This document shows positions 16,338-23,616 of a DNA stretch of 64,000 nt, piece after piece. The notes below the pieces were generated by a model. It ran no database searches. It saw only the letters and a program-made list of their open reading frames with translations, and was not told the DNA's origin. Within the stretch, counting starts at the first letter, position 1. Every line of letters starts with the position of its first letter. This DNA is from Virgibacillus_O sediminis (GTDB lineage: Bacteria; Bacillota; Bacilli; Bacillales; Amphibacillaceae), in the NCBI RefSeq assembly GCF_042643265.1, contig NZ_JBHRRZ010000002.1, positions 106,696 to 170,695 on the forward strand, read 5' to 3'. A program made the translations under genes and the position numbers.

Positions 16338-17471
16338 TTACGGTTTCAAGACAACTTTTATGCAGTCATCTGTCCGGCTGTTGAAAATATCGAAACCATG
16401 GGCAGCTTGGTCCAGCGGCAGGGTGTGGGTAATGATTTCGCTTGGATCGATTTCTCCGTCTTTGATTTGGTTATAGATTGTCTCCATGTAACTGCGGGCG
16501 GGTGCCTGTCCGGTTTTCAGGGTAACGTTCCGGACGAAAAATGGTCCTAATGGGAACATGTTGTATAAGCCGCCATAGACTCCAGTTATCTGCACAATGC
16601 CGCCCTTTTTCACTGCTTTGGTCGAGATCTGGATGGGGCCGAGGGTTCCTCCCTGAAGCTTCAGTTTCTGCTCCACAAATTCCAGTGGAGATTTTTTTCC
16701 GTCCATTCCGACACAGTCAATCACGACATCTGCTCCGCCTTTGGTGAGCTCCTTCAATGTTTCTCCCATATCGTCGTATTCGGTAAAATCATATGCTTCT
16801 GTTTTATTGATCTTTTTAGCATGGCTGAGGCGATAGTCATAATGGTCGACGGCTATCACCCGTTCGGCGCCTTTCTGCCAGGCAAACTTCTGGGCCATCA
16901 ATCCTACCGGTCCACACCCGAGGACGATGACAGTGTCCCCTTTTTTCACTTCCGCATTTTCTACACTCCAATAGGCGGTTGGGAGGACGTCGGATAAGAA
17001 AAGCAGCTGCTCATCTTCTAATTCAGCATCCTCCGGAACTACAAACGGGGTATAATTGCCAAAAGGCACGCGGAGGTATTCCGCCTGGCCGCCAGGATAA
17101 TTTCCGAATTTCTCTGTATAGCCCAAATAGCCGCCTGAATCATAATGCGGATTGGAATTATCACACTGGCTCTCCAGGTGGCTGTTGCAGTAAGGGCAGT
17201 CCCCGCAAGCGATGGTGAACGGAATGATGACTCTGTCGCCTTTTTTTACTTTTGTCACGTCAGGGCCTGTTTCCTCCACAATTCCCATCGGTTCATGGCC
17301 GATAATGTAGTCGATAGGTGTAGGCATGTTGCCCTGATAAAGATGCAGGTCCGAGCCGCAGATGGCCGTGGAAGTAATCCGGACGATGACGTCTTGCGGG
17401 TCCTTGATGACTGGGAAGGGTACTTTTTTCACCGCCACTTTATATTTTCCTTGGTAGGTTACCGCTTTCAT
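16338..17471 (-). CDS. Zinc-dependent alcohol dehydrogenase (glutathione-independent formaldehyde dehydrogenase type)
   Basis: The 377-residue MDR-family enzyme has catalytic zinc ligands Cys38 (TAICGSD) and His59/Glu60 (GHEP). The structural zinc cluster is CGDCPYCNSHLESQC (about 89-103). The Rossmann motif is VLGCGPVGLMAQ, followed by AVDHYDYRL. The extended C-terminal half with KAVKKGGIVQITGVYGG places it with the FDH-like zinc dehydrogenases. Substrate is uncertain (formaldehyde, other aldehydes or alcohols). The GGAGGCATACATCC site precedes the ATG. It is monocistronic. Confidence 0.88.
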   Translation of the reverse strand: MKAVTYQGKYKVAVKKVPFPVIKDPQDVIVRITSTAICGSDLHLYQGNMPTPIDYIIGHEPMGIVEETGPDVTKVKKGDRVIIPFTIACGDCPYCNSHLESQCDNSNPHYDSGGYLGYTEKFGNYPGGQAEYLRVPFGNYTPFVVPEDAELEDEQLLFLSDVLPTAYWSVENAEVKKGDTVIVLGCGPVGLMAQKFAWQKGAERVIAVDHYDYRLSHAKKINKTEAYDFTEYDDMGETLKELTKGGADVVIDCVGMDGKKSPLEFVEQKLKLQGGTLGPIQISTKAVKKGGIVQITGVYGGLYNMFPLGPFFVRNVTLKTGQAPARSYMETIYNQIKDGEIDPSEIITHTLPLDQAAHGFDIFNSRTDDCIKVVLKP

Positions 17472-17637
17472 ATGGATGTATGCCTCCTATGTCTCTTGGG
17501 TATATGTTAGGTTCTGCACTAATCAAATATTTATGCTGTTAAGGGAAACCAAGCTATAGCGAGATGCCAAAGCATGATGCGGCCAATCCTCTTGGCGGAT
17601 GGGAGGAAGAATCAACTTTCTTATATGCATTTAGCCA

Positions 17638-17672
17638 TAGAAAAGCCCGCATCCTCGAAGAATGCAGGCCGT
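17638..17672 (-). terminator. Terminator of the Asn-rich small gene
   Basis: On the minus strand GCCTGCAT pairs with ATGCGGGC around TCTTCGAGG, followed by TTTTCT. It starts 16 bases after the stop. Confidence 0.75.
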
Positions 17673-17687
17673 CCAATGATAAAAGGA

Positions 17688-17882
17688 TTAGCGGTTGTTG
17701 TTGTTGTTGTCGTTATTGCGGTTTCTGTTACGGTTGTTGTTGCGGTTATTGTTCAGGTCGTTATTGTCGATGAATTCGTTTTCGTTAGCGAATTCTACGT
17801 TGTTCACTTCCTGGTTGTTGTTGCGGTTATTGTCACGATTGTTGTCACGGTTGTTGCGGTTTCTGTTGTTACGATTGTCCAT
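17688..17882 (-). CDS. Asparagine/arginine-rich low-complexity protein (64 aa)
   Basis: About half of the residues are Asn and about a fifth Arg, in NRNNRDNNRDNN-type repeats flanking a less repetitive middle (QEVNNVEFANENEFIDNND). An AGGAGGATTTTATCC site, an ATG and a terminator right after the stop argue that it is a real gene and not only a repeat. It is strongly basic and polar with no hydrophobic core, so probably disordered. Asn-rich small proteins in spore-formers are often coat or exosporium components, but that is only a suggestion. The opposite strand reads as Val/Leu-rich frames, which I regard as shadows. Confidence 0.75.
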   Translation of the reverse strand: MDNRNNRNRNNRDNNRDNNRNNNQEVNNVEFANENEFIDNNDLNNNRNNNRNRNRNNDNNNNNR

Positions 17883-18024
17883 GGATAAAATCCTCCTGTG
17901 TATTTAAAGTTGGTGTGCAGGTCTTTTGCCCGCCACAATAGATAGTTTGTCCCGGTATTAAAAAATCATCCAAAGCATTTAAAGATCTGGAGGATGGAAA
18001 TTTTACCAAGGTTCGTTGGATGTA

Positions 18025-18077
18025 AATAACGGCAGACCATAGGGAGGCACCTGGTCTGCCGTTATCTTTTTTATTCG
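18025..18077. terminator. Terminator of the YjcZ-like gene
   Basis: ATAACGGCAGACCA pairs with TGGTCTGCCGTTAT over 14 bases with a 13-base loop. T-runs lie on both sides. Confidence 0.85.
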
Positions 18078-18095
18078 TGCTCTCGCCACCGTGGA

Positions 18096-18215
18096 TTAGT
18101 AGCCTCCGCCGAAGCCTTTAACATAGCCGCCTGCTCCGACAATGATGAGCAGGATGAAGAGCACGACAATCAAAGCAAAACCGTTTCCGCCGCCATAACC
18201 GCCGCCGTAACTCAT
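18096..18215 (-). CDS. YjcZ-family sporulation small membrane protein (39 aa)
   Basis: The protein begins MSYGGGYGGG, has one membrane helix (FALIVVLFILLIIVGAGGY) and ends KGFGGGY. Start, length and the GGG-TM-GGY plan match the YjcZ/YhaL-like spore small proteins of Bacilli. AAGGAGGG lies upstream of the ATG at 18215. The in-frame upstream codons have no binding site. These proteins are made during sporulation and localise to membranes. The exact function is unknown. Confidence 0.88.
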   Translation of the reverse strand: MSYGGGYGGGNGFALIVVLFILLIIVGAGGYVKGFGGGY

Positions 18216-18329
18216 AGATATTCCCTCCTTTATCCATGGGATCACTAATAGGATATGGCAGGATGGGAAATAAGTGCGGGACAACGGTTCATTTCAGTGA
18301 AGATTGTGCGTTTATCCAAGTATCGGCAA

Positions 18330-18794
18330 CTAAATTTTGTCATCTTTATCGGTTCTTGGCTTTTGAGGAGGAGCATCCATATCCTCCCCGAACTCGGTCT
18401 GAAGGTTTTCATCTTTGCGGCGGAATTCACCGGAGTTTCTGTCACCGTTCTCTTCAAACACGGTGTTCTCCATATACTGATGGAAAAAGAATTCACCGAC
18501 CGCGATAATCAAAGCGGAAATCAAGGCAGCAGTTCCCAGCGGGATGGTTTCTTCAAATAAATATCCCCCCAGAACCCAGACCCCGGCAAGTGCCAGTCCG
18601 AAGTCGGCCAGCGTAGAGCCGAAGTTTTCAATAACTGGAAGGAGATAGACATCGGCCAGGAAAGATAGTCCTGTCAGAATCAGACTGATGGCGAAAATAT
18701 CTCCAAATGAAACTCCATAGATTGCGCCAAGGACGATCCACAGAACAGCAGCAATCATAACAAATTTTATTGCTAAAGCAGTCATATATCTCAT
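18330..18794 (-). CDS. YndM/DUF2512-family membrane protein
   Basis: The protein has 154 residues with four membrane helices in the first 115 residues (ALAIKFVMIAAVLWIV, DIFAISLILTGLSFLADV, STLADFGLALAGVWVLGGYLF, LISALIIAVGEFFFHQYM) and a charged tail rich in Glu, Asp, Lys and Arg. The helix pattern and the LADVYLLPVIENFGSTLADFGLA segment match DUF2512 (B. subtilis YndM). GGAGG is well placed before the ATG. Function is unknown. Confidence 0.85.
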   Translation of the reverse strand: MRYMTALAIKFVMIAAVLWIVLGAIYGVSFGDIFAISLILTGLSFLADVYLLPVIENFGSTLADFGLALAGVWVLGGYLFEETIPLGTAALISALIIAVGEFFFHQYMENTVFEENGDRNSGEFRRKDENLQTEFGEDMDAPPQKPRTDKDDKI

Positions 18795-18963
18795 TGTATT
18801 ATCCTCCTTCCCTTATGCAGACTGTTTCCTTTCTATGTTTCCCTGTTTTCTTCCATGCATGCACGGAATACATGAAGGTGAAAAGGCTGGAATAAAAGAC
18901 AAGTTGGAGAAAAGCAGGCAATCTGAGATAATAATTATACCAGTAAATATACGGAGGGGAAGC

Positions 18964-19350
18964 ATGAGGGATATCATTTTGATGATAGCGGAAGCCGTTA
19001 ACACGATTCATGATTTGTTAGTCGACTCAATTGGTATATATATGACGGACAAAGAGCTTCATTTTTGGATTTTTGGCATCATGGGGATGGGCACATACTT
19101 TTTTGTATATGTCTGTTTCAAATTATTTGAACATATGAAGTGGAGGACAGGGATTCTGTCGTTTATCTACACGTTTACGATCATGGTAGTCCTCGTCTTT
19201 GCCATCGAGCTGCAGCAGGCCATTACTAACCGGGGGAATATGGAGTTTGCCGATGCTGTTGCCGGGCTTTGGGGGTTTTTGGCTTTTTTCTTCGTATTCT
19301 TTGTAATTGTACTGTTGGGCTGGATGCTGTCGAAGGTGTTCCGTAAGTAA
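18964..19350 (+). CDS. Conserved membrane protein of unknown function (128 aa)
   Basis: The protein begins MRDIILMIAEAVNTIHDLLV and has three hydrophobic helices (about 33-53, 65-85 and 97-123) ending SKVFRK. GGAGGGG precedes the ATG. It is divergent from the DUF2512 gene with 170 bases between them. The pattern (ELHFWIFGIMGMGTYFFVY, ELQQAITNRGNMEFADA) suggests a conserved Bacilli membrane protein, but I cannot give a family name or function. A dispersed repeat begins 20 bases after its stop. Confidence 0.75.
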   Translation: MRDIILMIAEAVNTIHDLLVDSIGIYMTDKELHFWIFGIMGMGTYFFVYVCFKLFEHMKWRTGILSFIYTFTIMVVLVFAIELQQAITNRGNMEFADAVAGLWGFLAFFFVFFVIVLLGWMLSKVFRK

Positions 19351-19370
19351 ACTAGCGAGTGGAATGAGCT

Positions 19371-19492
19371 GCTCCGGAAATACACTTCGCTTTCCGCGGG
19401 CGGCTGGAGAGCCACCTCGTGCTTATCGCACTTCGGTGTCTCTCCTAGGCCTATCCTCCCTCAGGAGTCTGCGTGTATTTCCTCCGCTGAAA
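19371..19492 (+). repeat. Dispersed MITE-like repeat, copy R2 (core only)
   Basis: The core runs from GGAAATACAC (19377-19386) to its exact inverse GTGTATTTCC, with an internal GTGC...GCAC hairpin, GCGGGCGGCTGG and CTCCTAGGCCT. The outer GGCTGGG-type inverted repeats of R1 and R3 are absent. It lies 20 bases after the stop of the preceding gene. Confidence 0.85.
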
Positions 19493-19587
19493 TAGCTTAA
19501 GTAGCTCCGTTTCTGCTGAGAAACATACGAAATAGCGTACTAATTAACAAACAAATCACCTATGATTTGGTCTATTCCTTTTACTTA

Positions 19588-19704
19588 TCAACGATTATTG
19601 GGTATTAACACTTGAATAATCATACAAAATCGCAACCCAAATAGCATAATGACAATAGCAGTTGTCAATGTTCGATTTCCTATGTGAATTTTAATGTTAT
19701 TTGC
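19588..19704 (-). pseudogene. Relic or start-less reading frame for a small hydrophobic peptide, paralogous to 30040-30135
   Basis: The minus strand encodes KIHIGNRTLTTAIVIMLFG, then LRFCMIIQVLIPNNR and a stop. No ATG/GTG/TTG with a ribosome binding site is in frame before the upstream stop. The frame at 30040-30135 aligns with it (TTAVVIML-GLR), mostly by conservative differences, so both descend from a coding sequence. Whether either is expressed is unknown. Confidence 0.4.
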
Positions 19705-19806
19705 GAAGCTGATTTTTTAATACCATTGTGAAAAAATATACTTAAACTAACGGGGCAGGTTTGTTGAAGATGAGTATGAGAACTTTTATGTGGCATTTGA
19801 CGAGTA

Positions 19807-19838
19807 ATAAAAAACCTCTTAAGAGTAAGAGGTTTAAA
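19807..19838 (-). terminator. Terminator of the 77-aa gene
   Basis: AAACCTCTTA pairs with TAAGAGGTTT and is followed by TTTTATT on the minus strand. It overlaps the stop codon region. Confidence 0.75.
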
Positions 19839-20067
19839 CAATCGTATTTTCATTTATTAAAAGTTGTAGGGTTTCCGCTGATTCTTCAATATTATCAAAT
19901 AATTTGACCGTATTATTTTTAAGATTGGTTACCTCTATAGTCCTTGTATGTTTTAAGCATCGTACTGTCATTACTGGTTGTTCATTAGAGCTAAATGTAT
20001 GTGTAATCTCAACATTGTTGTACTGACAAAGAGTTTCAAGCATTTTTATTAGACTTTCTTTTGACAT
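19834..20067 (-). CDS. YkuJ/DUF1797-like small protein (77 aa)
   Basis: The protein begins MSKESLIKMLETLCQYNNVE. A middle strand pattern (PVMTVRCLKHTRTIEVTNL) leads to KLFDNIEESAETLQLLINEN. The beta strand-turn-strand followed by FDNI-x5-E-x2-LL resembles B. subtilis YkuJ (DUF1797), and length agrees. AAGGAGGAG is correctly spaced before the ATG, and a terminator follows. The assignment is by pattern recognition and is moderate. It lies in an AT-rich accessory patch with a cold-shock gene next to it. Confidence 0.7.
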   Translation of the reverse strand: MSKESLIKMLETLCQYNNVEITHTFSSNEQPVMTVRCLKHTRTIEVTNLKNNTVKLFDNIEESAETLQLLINENTIV

Positions 20068-20398
20068 TTTAGTGTCTCCTCCTTAATAGATGGAAGATGA
20101 CTAAGGAAAGTCAAAAGGTTCCCAACAATTGTATTGTTAATATATTAAGTATAACATATATATGGTATATTGCATAGTTTTTTCTGAATAGTTAGAATAA
20201 TGTTAATAATAGCGAATGTTCTTATTAAACTAACTGGTGCGAAAGCTGAAGAATAATTGAACAAGAAGGCCTTCTGTTTAATGTAGAAAGAGGGATGTTT
20301 TTTTTGAGTGAATCGGGGTATATTATGAATAAATAAATTTCATTAGTAAAACAACCAAAGAAAAAAACTTGAAATTATGCACAATGGAGGAATGTTAT
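20068..20398. other. AT-rich divergent intergenic region and csp leader
   Basis: No gene is seen. It contains the promoter and 5' leader of the plus-strand cold-shock gene. A block TTTTTTTTGAGTGAnnnnGGGGTATATTATGAATAA (20295-20330) is shared in outline with the leader of the second cold-shock gene (31936-31968). Confidence 0.5.
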
Positions 20399-20599
20399 AT
20401 GAACACAGGTACAGTAAAATGGTTTAACGCAGATAAAGGTTTTGGGTTTATCGAAGTTGAAGGTGGAGACGATGTATTCGTACACTTCTCAGCAATTCAA
20501 GGCGAAGGTTTCAAAACATTGGAAGAAGGTCAATCAGTTTCTTTCGACATCGAAGAAGGTAACCGTGGACCACAAGCAACTAACGTTGTTAAATTATAA
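20399..20599 (+). CDS. Cold-shock protein (CspA family), copy 1
   Basis: The 66-residue OB-fold protein has RNP1 KGFGFIEV and RNP2 VFVHFSAI. It starts MNTGTVKWFNADKG, with TGGAGGAA upstream. These proteins bind single-stranded RNA and DNA and act as RNA chaperones. The coding sequence is almost identical in DNA to the copy at 32093-32293, with only a few base changes and two amino-acid differences near the C-terminus (T/A and L/Q). An IS3-type element begins 28 bases after the stop, apparently inside the gene's terminator. Confidence 0.95.
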   Translation: MNTGTVKWFNADKGFGFIEVEGGDDVFVHFSAIQGEGFKTLEEGQSVSFDIEEGNRGPQATNVVKL

Positions 20600-20627
20600 C
20601 AAAATATAGAAAAAAGCTCTTCTGTCA

Positions 20628-21384
20628 TGAAGTGCACCCCAAAAGTTAGAGTCAGAAATCTAACTTTTGGGGTGTTTCATTATGGCTAAGTATAGCTCCA
20701 CATTGTACGGGAGTATCTTGATGGGTCACTCGGGTACAGATTATTGGCAAGTAAGTATGGAATAAAGTCAAGTACACAGCTCAGGAATTGGGTGAGCGTA
20801 TACAAGAAACACGGCGCAGCCGGTTTAAATAGAAAGACAATCAAGGAGGCTTATTCTGTTCAATTCAAGATGGATGTACTAAACTTTATGAAAAGGACAG
20901 GCGCTTCGGTAGCTGAAACCGCACTTCAATTTGGATTGACCAACCCCAATGATTACTACTTGGAAGAAGGCATTCTTAGAAGGTGGCGCCGAAGCCCTAA
21001 ACCGAAAGAAAGGACGGCCATCCATGTCTGATCAGGGGAAGAACAGAAAAAATAAAACAAGTAAACATGGTGAGATGACTCGGGAACAGAAGCTGGAACG
21101 TGAGAACGAACTTCTCCGTCTGGAGGTGGAATACCTAAAAAAGTTGAGAGCTTTTCAGATGGATCCGGAAGGCTATCTCAGAAAGCACAAACAGCGCTAT
21201 CATTCGAACTCAAAGAAAGATTCCGATTGAAGGATGTCCTGCAGGTGGTGGGTATTCCTGAATCCTCCTATCATTATCACGTGAAAAGAATGAGGGCAGA
21301 AAATCCGAATCAGGCTCTGGAAGAAGAAATCCAATCCATTTTTGAAGAACACGATGGTAACTATGGTTACCGCCGTATCGGCTT
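20628..21384 (+). mobile_element. Degenerate, 3'-truncated IS3-family (IS150-group) element, copy 1
   Basis: It begins TGAAGTGCACCCCAAAAGTT with an internal stem (CACCCCAAAAGTTAGA with TCTAACTTTTGGGGTG), as in the copy at 63742. Compared with that copy it has a 13-base deletion near 20704-20706. A probable one-base insertion lies near 20950. The orfB homology stops at YGYRRI (about 21378), so the right end is missing. The right boundary given is where transposase similarity ends. Confidence 0.85.
20682..21384 (+). pseudogene. IS3-family transposase orfA/orfB remnants
   Basis: OrfA is readable in pieces: MAKYSSTL, then after a frame change KYGIKSSTQLRNWVSVYKKH (helix-turn-helix) and, after a second frame change, ITTWKKAFLEGGAEALNRKK followed by the leucine-zipper-like EQKLERENELLRLEVEYLKK. 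OrfB starts in an overlapping frame near 21200 (FRLKDVLQVVGIPESSYHYH) and runs to EEHDGNYGYRRI, where homology ends before the DDE catalytic region. It is non-functional. Confidence 0.88.
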
Positions 21385-21490
21385 TTTTTGGATTAGAAAG
21401 TTATATCCTAGCCTTTTATTTGTTAAGATGGATTACTTCCCAGCAGCAGGGCAAAGCCGGCTGTCCATCCTTATTCTATTCGAACACAAA

Positions 21491-21520
21491 CATCCCCAGC
21501 CGTTAATTCGGCTGGGGATG
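21491..21520 (-). terminator. Terminator of ilvE
   Basis: CATCCCCAGCCG pairs with CGGCTGGGGATG around a six-base loop, just after the ilvE stop on the minus strand. The T-run is weak. Confidence 0.75.
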
Positions 21521-21529
21521 CTATGCTCG

Positions 21530-22621
21530 TTATTTAACAGGTTCTGTTTCTTTCACTTTGACGATCCATCCGAATGGATCTTCCACTTTTCCGTACTGGA
21601 TGCCGGACATTGTATCATATAAGCGTTTGGCTGTTTCGCCGATTTTTCCGTTGTTTACTTCGAGTTTTTTGCCTTCCCATGCCAGCTCGCCAATTGGGGA
21701 GATGACAGCGGCTGTTCCTGTACCGAAGGCTTCTTCCAGCTGACCGTCCACATAGGCCTGGTACAATTCTTCCATGGAGATCCGGCGTTCTGTGACCGGT
21801 ACATCCCAATATTTCAGCAGTTCGATGACGGAATCACGGGTTACACCGCTCAGGATGCTTCCGTTCAGGGCAGGGGTGACGACTTCTCCGTTGATTTTGA
21901 AGAATACGTTCATGCTGCCGACTTCCTCAATATACTTTTTCTCCACACCGTCAAGCCACAATACCTGTGAGTACCCTTGCTTGGAGACCATTTCTTGGGC
22001 CTTCAAACTTGATGCATAGTTTCCACCGGTCTTCGCTTCTCCTGTACCGCCTTTAACTGCGCGTACATAGTGGTTTTCTACCGCAATTTTTACTGGATTG
22101 ATCCCTTCCTTGTAATAAGCACCGACCGGTGAAAGGATGACAATCAATTTATAATGATGGGAAGGAGCGACACCGAGGTAAGGCTCCGTGGAAATAATGA
22201 ATGGACGAATGTACAGGGAGGTGCCTTCCGCCTTAGGAATCCACTCTTTATCCGTATATATAAGCTGCTTGATTGCCTTCAGGACGAATTCCTCGTCAAC
22301 CGGCGGGATACAGAGGCGGTCGTTTGAATGATTAAGGCGGGCGAGGTTTTTATCCGGGCGGAATAACTGAATTTCTCCATTTTCGGTATAGTAAGCCTTC
22401 ATCCCTTCAAATACAGTCTGGCCGTAATGGAAAGCCATGGCAGACGGGTCGATTGTCAGCTTCTGGTAAGGTACAATCCGGGCGTCATGCCAGCCGAGAG
22501 GTTCCGAATAGTCCATCACAAACATATGGTCTGTGAAGCTTCTTCCAAATTCCAGATGGTCTGTATCAGGTTTTTCTTTCTTCGTATCACAGTGTTCAAC
22601 TCTTACTGTCCATTCTTCCAT
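21530..22621 (-). CDS. ilvE: Branched-chain amino acid aminotransferase
   Basis: The 363-residue fold-type IV PLP enzyme has FGQTVFEGMKAY-like MAFHYGQTVFEGMKAYYTENG, RPDKNLARLNHSNDRL, the PLP lysine region AVKGGTGEAKTGGNYASSLKAQ, VLWLDGVEKKYIEEVGSMN and LNGSILSGVTRDSVIELL. It performs the last step in Ile, Leu and Val synthesis and the first in their breakdown. AAGGGGATAG precedes the ATG. It is monocistronic with a CodY-like site upstream of its promoter. Confidence 0.96.
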   Translation of the reverse strand: MEEWTVRVEHCDTKKEKPDTDHLEFGRSFTDHMFVMDYSEPLGWHDARIVPYQKLTIDPSAMAFHYGQTVFEGMKAYYTENGEIQLFRPDKNLARLNHSNDRLCIPPVDEEFVLKAIKQLIYTDKEWIPKAEGTSLYIRPFIISTEPYLGVAPSHHYKLIVILSPVGAYYKEGINPVKIAVENHYVRAVKGGTGEAKTGGNYASSLKAQEMVSKQGYSQVLWLDGVEKKYIEEVGSMNVFFKINGEVVTPALNGSILSGVTRDSVIELLKYWDVPVTERRISMEELYQAYVDGQLEEAFGTGTAAVISPIGELAWEGKKLEVNNGKIGETAKRLYDTMSGIQYGKVEDPFGWIVKVKETEPVK

Positions 22622-22656
22622 GTTACTATCCCCTTGTTGTTGAATTTTTAATACCT

Positions 22657-22705
22657 ATCTTAAACCTAATTTAAAATAATGGCAACCCCTAATTTTCTGT
22701 TTTTT
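22657..22705 (-). promoter_or_regulatory. ilvE promoter with a CodY-like box
   Basis: On the minus strand TTGCCA (22685-22680) and TAAGAT (22662-22657) are spaced by 17 bases. Just upstream, 22691-22705 matches the 15-base CodY consensus at 11 positions (AAAAAACAGAAAATT). CodY control of branched-chain amino acid genes is well known in Bacilli. The box call here is weak. Confidence 0.5.
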
Positions 22706-22768
22706 CTCTTTTTAGACAATGATATGCTATGGTAATAATACTACTACATGGAAAAGAGGAAGCTGCAG

Positions 22769-23560
22769 ATGAAAAAGACATTGATGTTCGACCTGGACGA
22801 CACACTTTTATGGGATGAAAAAAGCATTAAGGAGGCTTTTAAGGCAACATGCCGGTTGGCGGAAGAAAAATACGCAGTTGACCCAGCGGCGCTGGAGAAT
22901 CATGTGCGAAAAGAAGCGAGGGATCTCTATGCCTCCTATGAGACCTATGAGTTTACCAAAATGATTGGCATCAATCCATTTGAGGGACTGTGGGGAACTT
23001 TCCCGGATGAAGGGGAGGATTTCGCCAAGCTGAAGGAAATCGCTCCTGCCTACCAACAGGAGGCATGGCTCAGGGGACTCAAAGAAAGCGGCATTGATGA
23101 TGAGGAGTTCGGCCGGGAACTGGCAAGTGCCTTCCCTGAACAACGGAAGAAACATGCCTATGTCTATGATGATACGTTCACCGTATTGGACAAACTTCAA
23201 GGGAAATATAACCTGCTTCTCCTGACAAATGGCTCACCGGACCTTCAGCAGATCAAGCTGGATATCACGCCGGAGCTTGTTCCGTATTTCGATGAGATTC
23301 TTGTTTCAGGCGCCTTTGGCAAAGGGAAGCCTGCAGCGGAAATATTCGAGCATGCATTGGATCTTCTGAAAGCGGATAGGGAAGAGGTGCTGATGGTTGG
23401 TGATAACCTAATGACAGACATACTTGGTGCCAACCGGACTGGCATCGATTCGGTATGGGTCAATCGCAAAGGGAAAACAGCAGAAGAAGTGGTTCCTACG
23501 TATGAAATCTCCAAGCTGGAAGAGCTGCTGCCTCTTTTAGAGAAGATTAATCAAGGATAA
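22769..23560 (+). CDS. HAD-superfamily hydrolase (YjjG/YfnB-like)
   Basis: The protein has 263 residues from the ATG at 22769. The ATG at 22748 lacks a binding site, while AGAGGAAG precedes 22769. HAD motif I is FDLDDTLLWDE, motif II is LLTNGSP, motif III is the Lys in GKGKPAAEIF and motif IV is MVGDNLMTDI. A helical cap lies between motifs I and II, as in nucleotidase-type HADs. Substrate is unknown. It is monocistronic. Confidence 0.88.
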   Translation: MKKTLMFDLDDTLLWDEKSIKEAFKATCRLAEEKYAVDPAALENHVRKEARDLYASYETYEFTKMIGINPFEGLWGTFPDEGEDFAKLKEIAPAYQQEAWLRGLKESGIDDEEFGRELASAFPEQRKKHAYVYDDTFTVLDKLQGKYNLLLLTNGSPDLQQIKLDITPELVPYFDEILVSGAFGKGKPAAEIFEHALDLLKADREEVLMVGDNLMTDILGANRTGIDSVWVNRKGKTAEEVVPTYEISKLEELLPLLEKINQG

Positions 23561-23602
23561 ATGAAAAGAGCCCCGCAGCTAACCTTACTGCGGGGCTCTT
23601 TG
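23561..23602. terminator. Bidirectional terminator between the HAD gene and serA
   Basis: AAAGAGCCCCGCAG pairs with CTGCGGGGCTCTTT around TAACCTTA, with T-runs on both strands. Confidence 0.88.
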
Positions 23603-23616
23603 TATGCTGATGTGTC

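Larger units (their letters stand above)
19351..19833. other. Gene-poor interval with repeat R2 and a relic coding stretch
   Basis: It holds repeat R2 (19371-19492) and, on the minus strand, a stretch related to 30040-30135. The rest is AT-rich without a gene I can support. Confidence 0.5.

Noticed and set aside
17574..17907. Val- and Leu-rich plus-strand frames opposite the Asn-rich gene
   Set aside because: They are the complement of an Asn/Arg codon repeat and have no suitable start signals. The minus-strand gene has both a ribosome binding site and a terminator.
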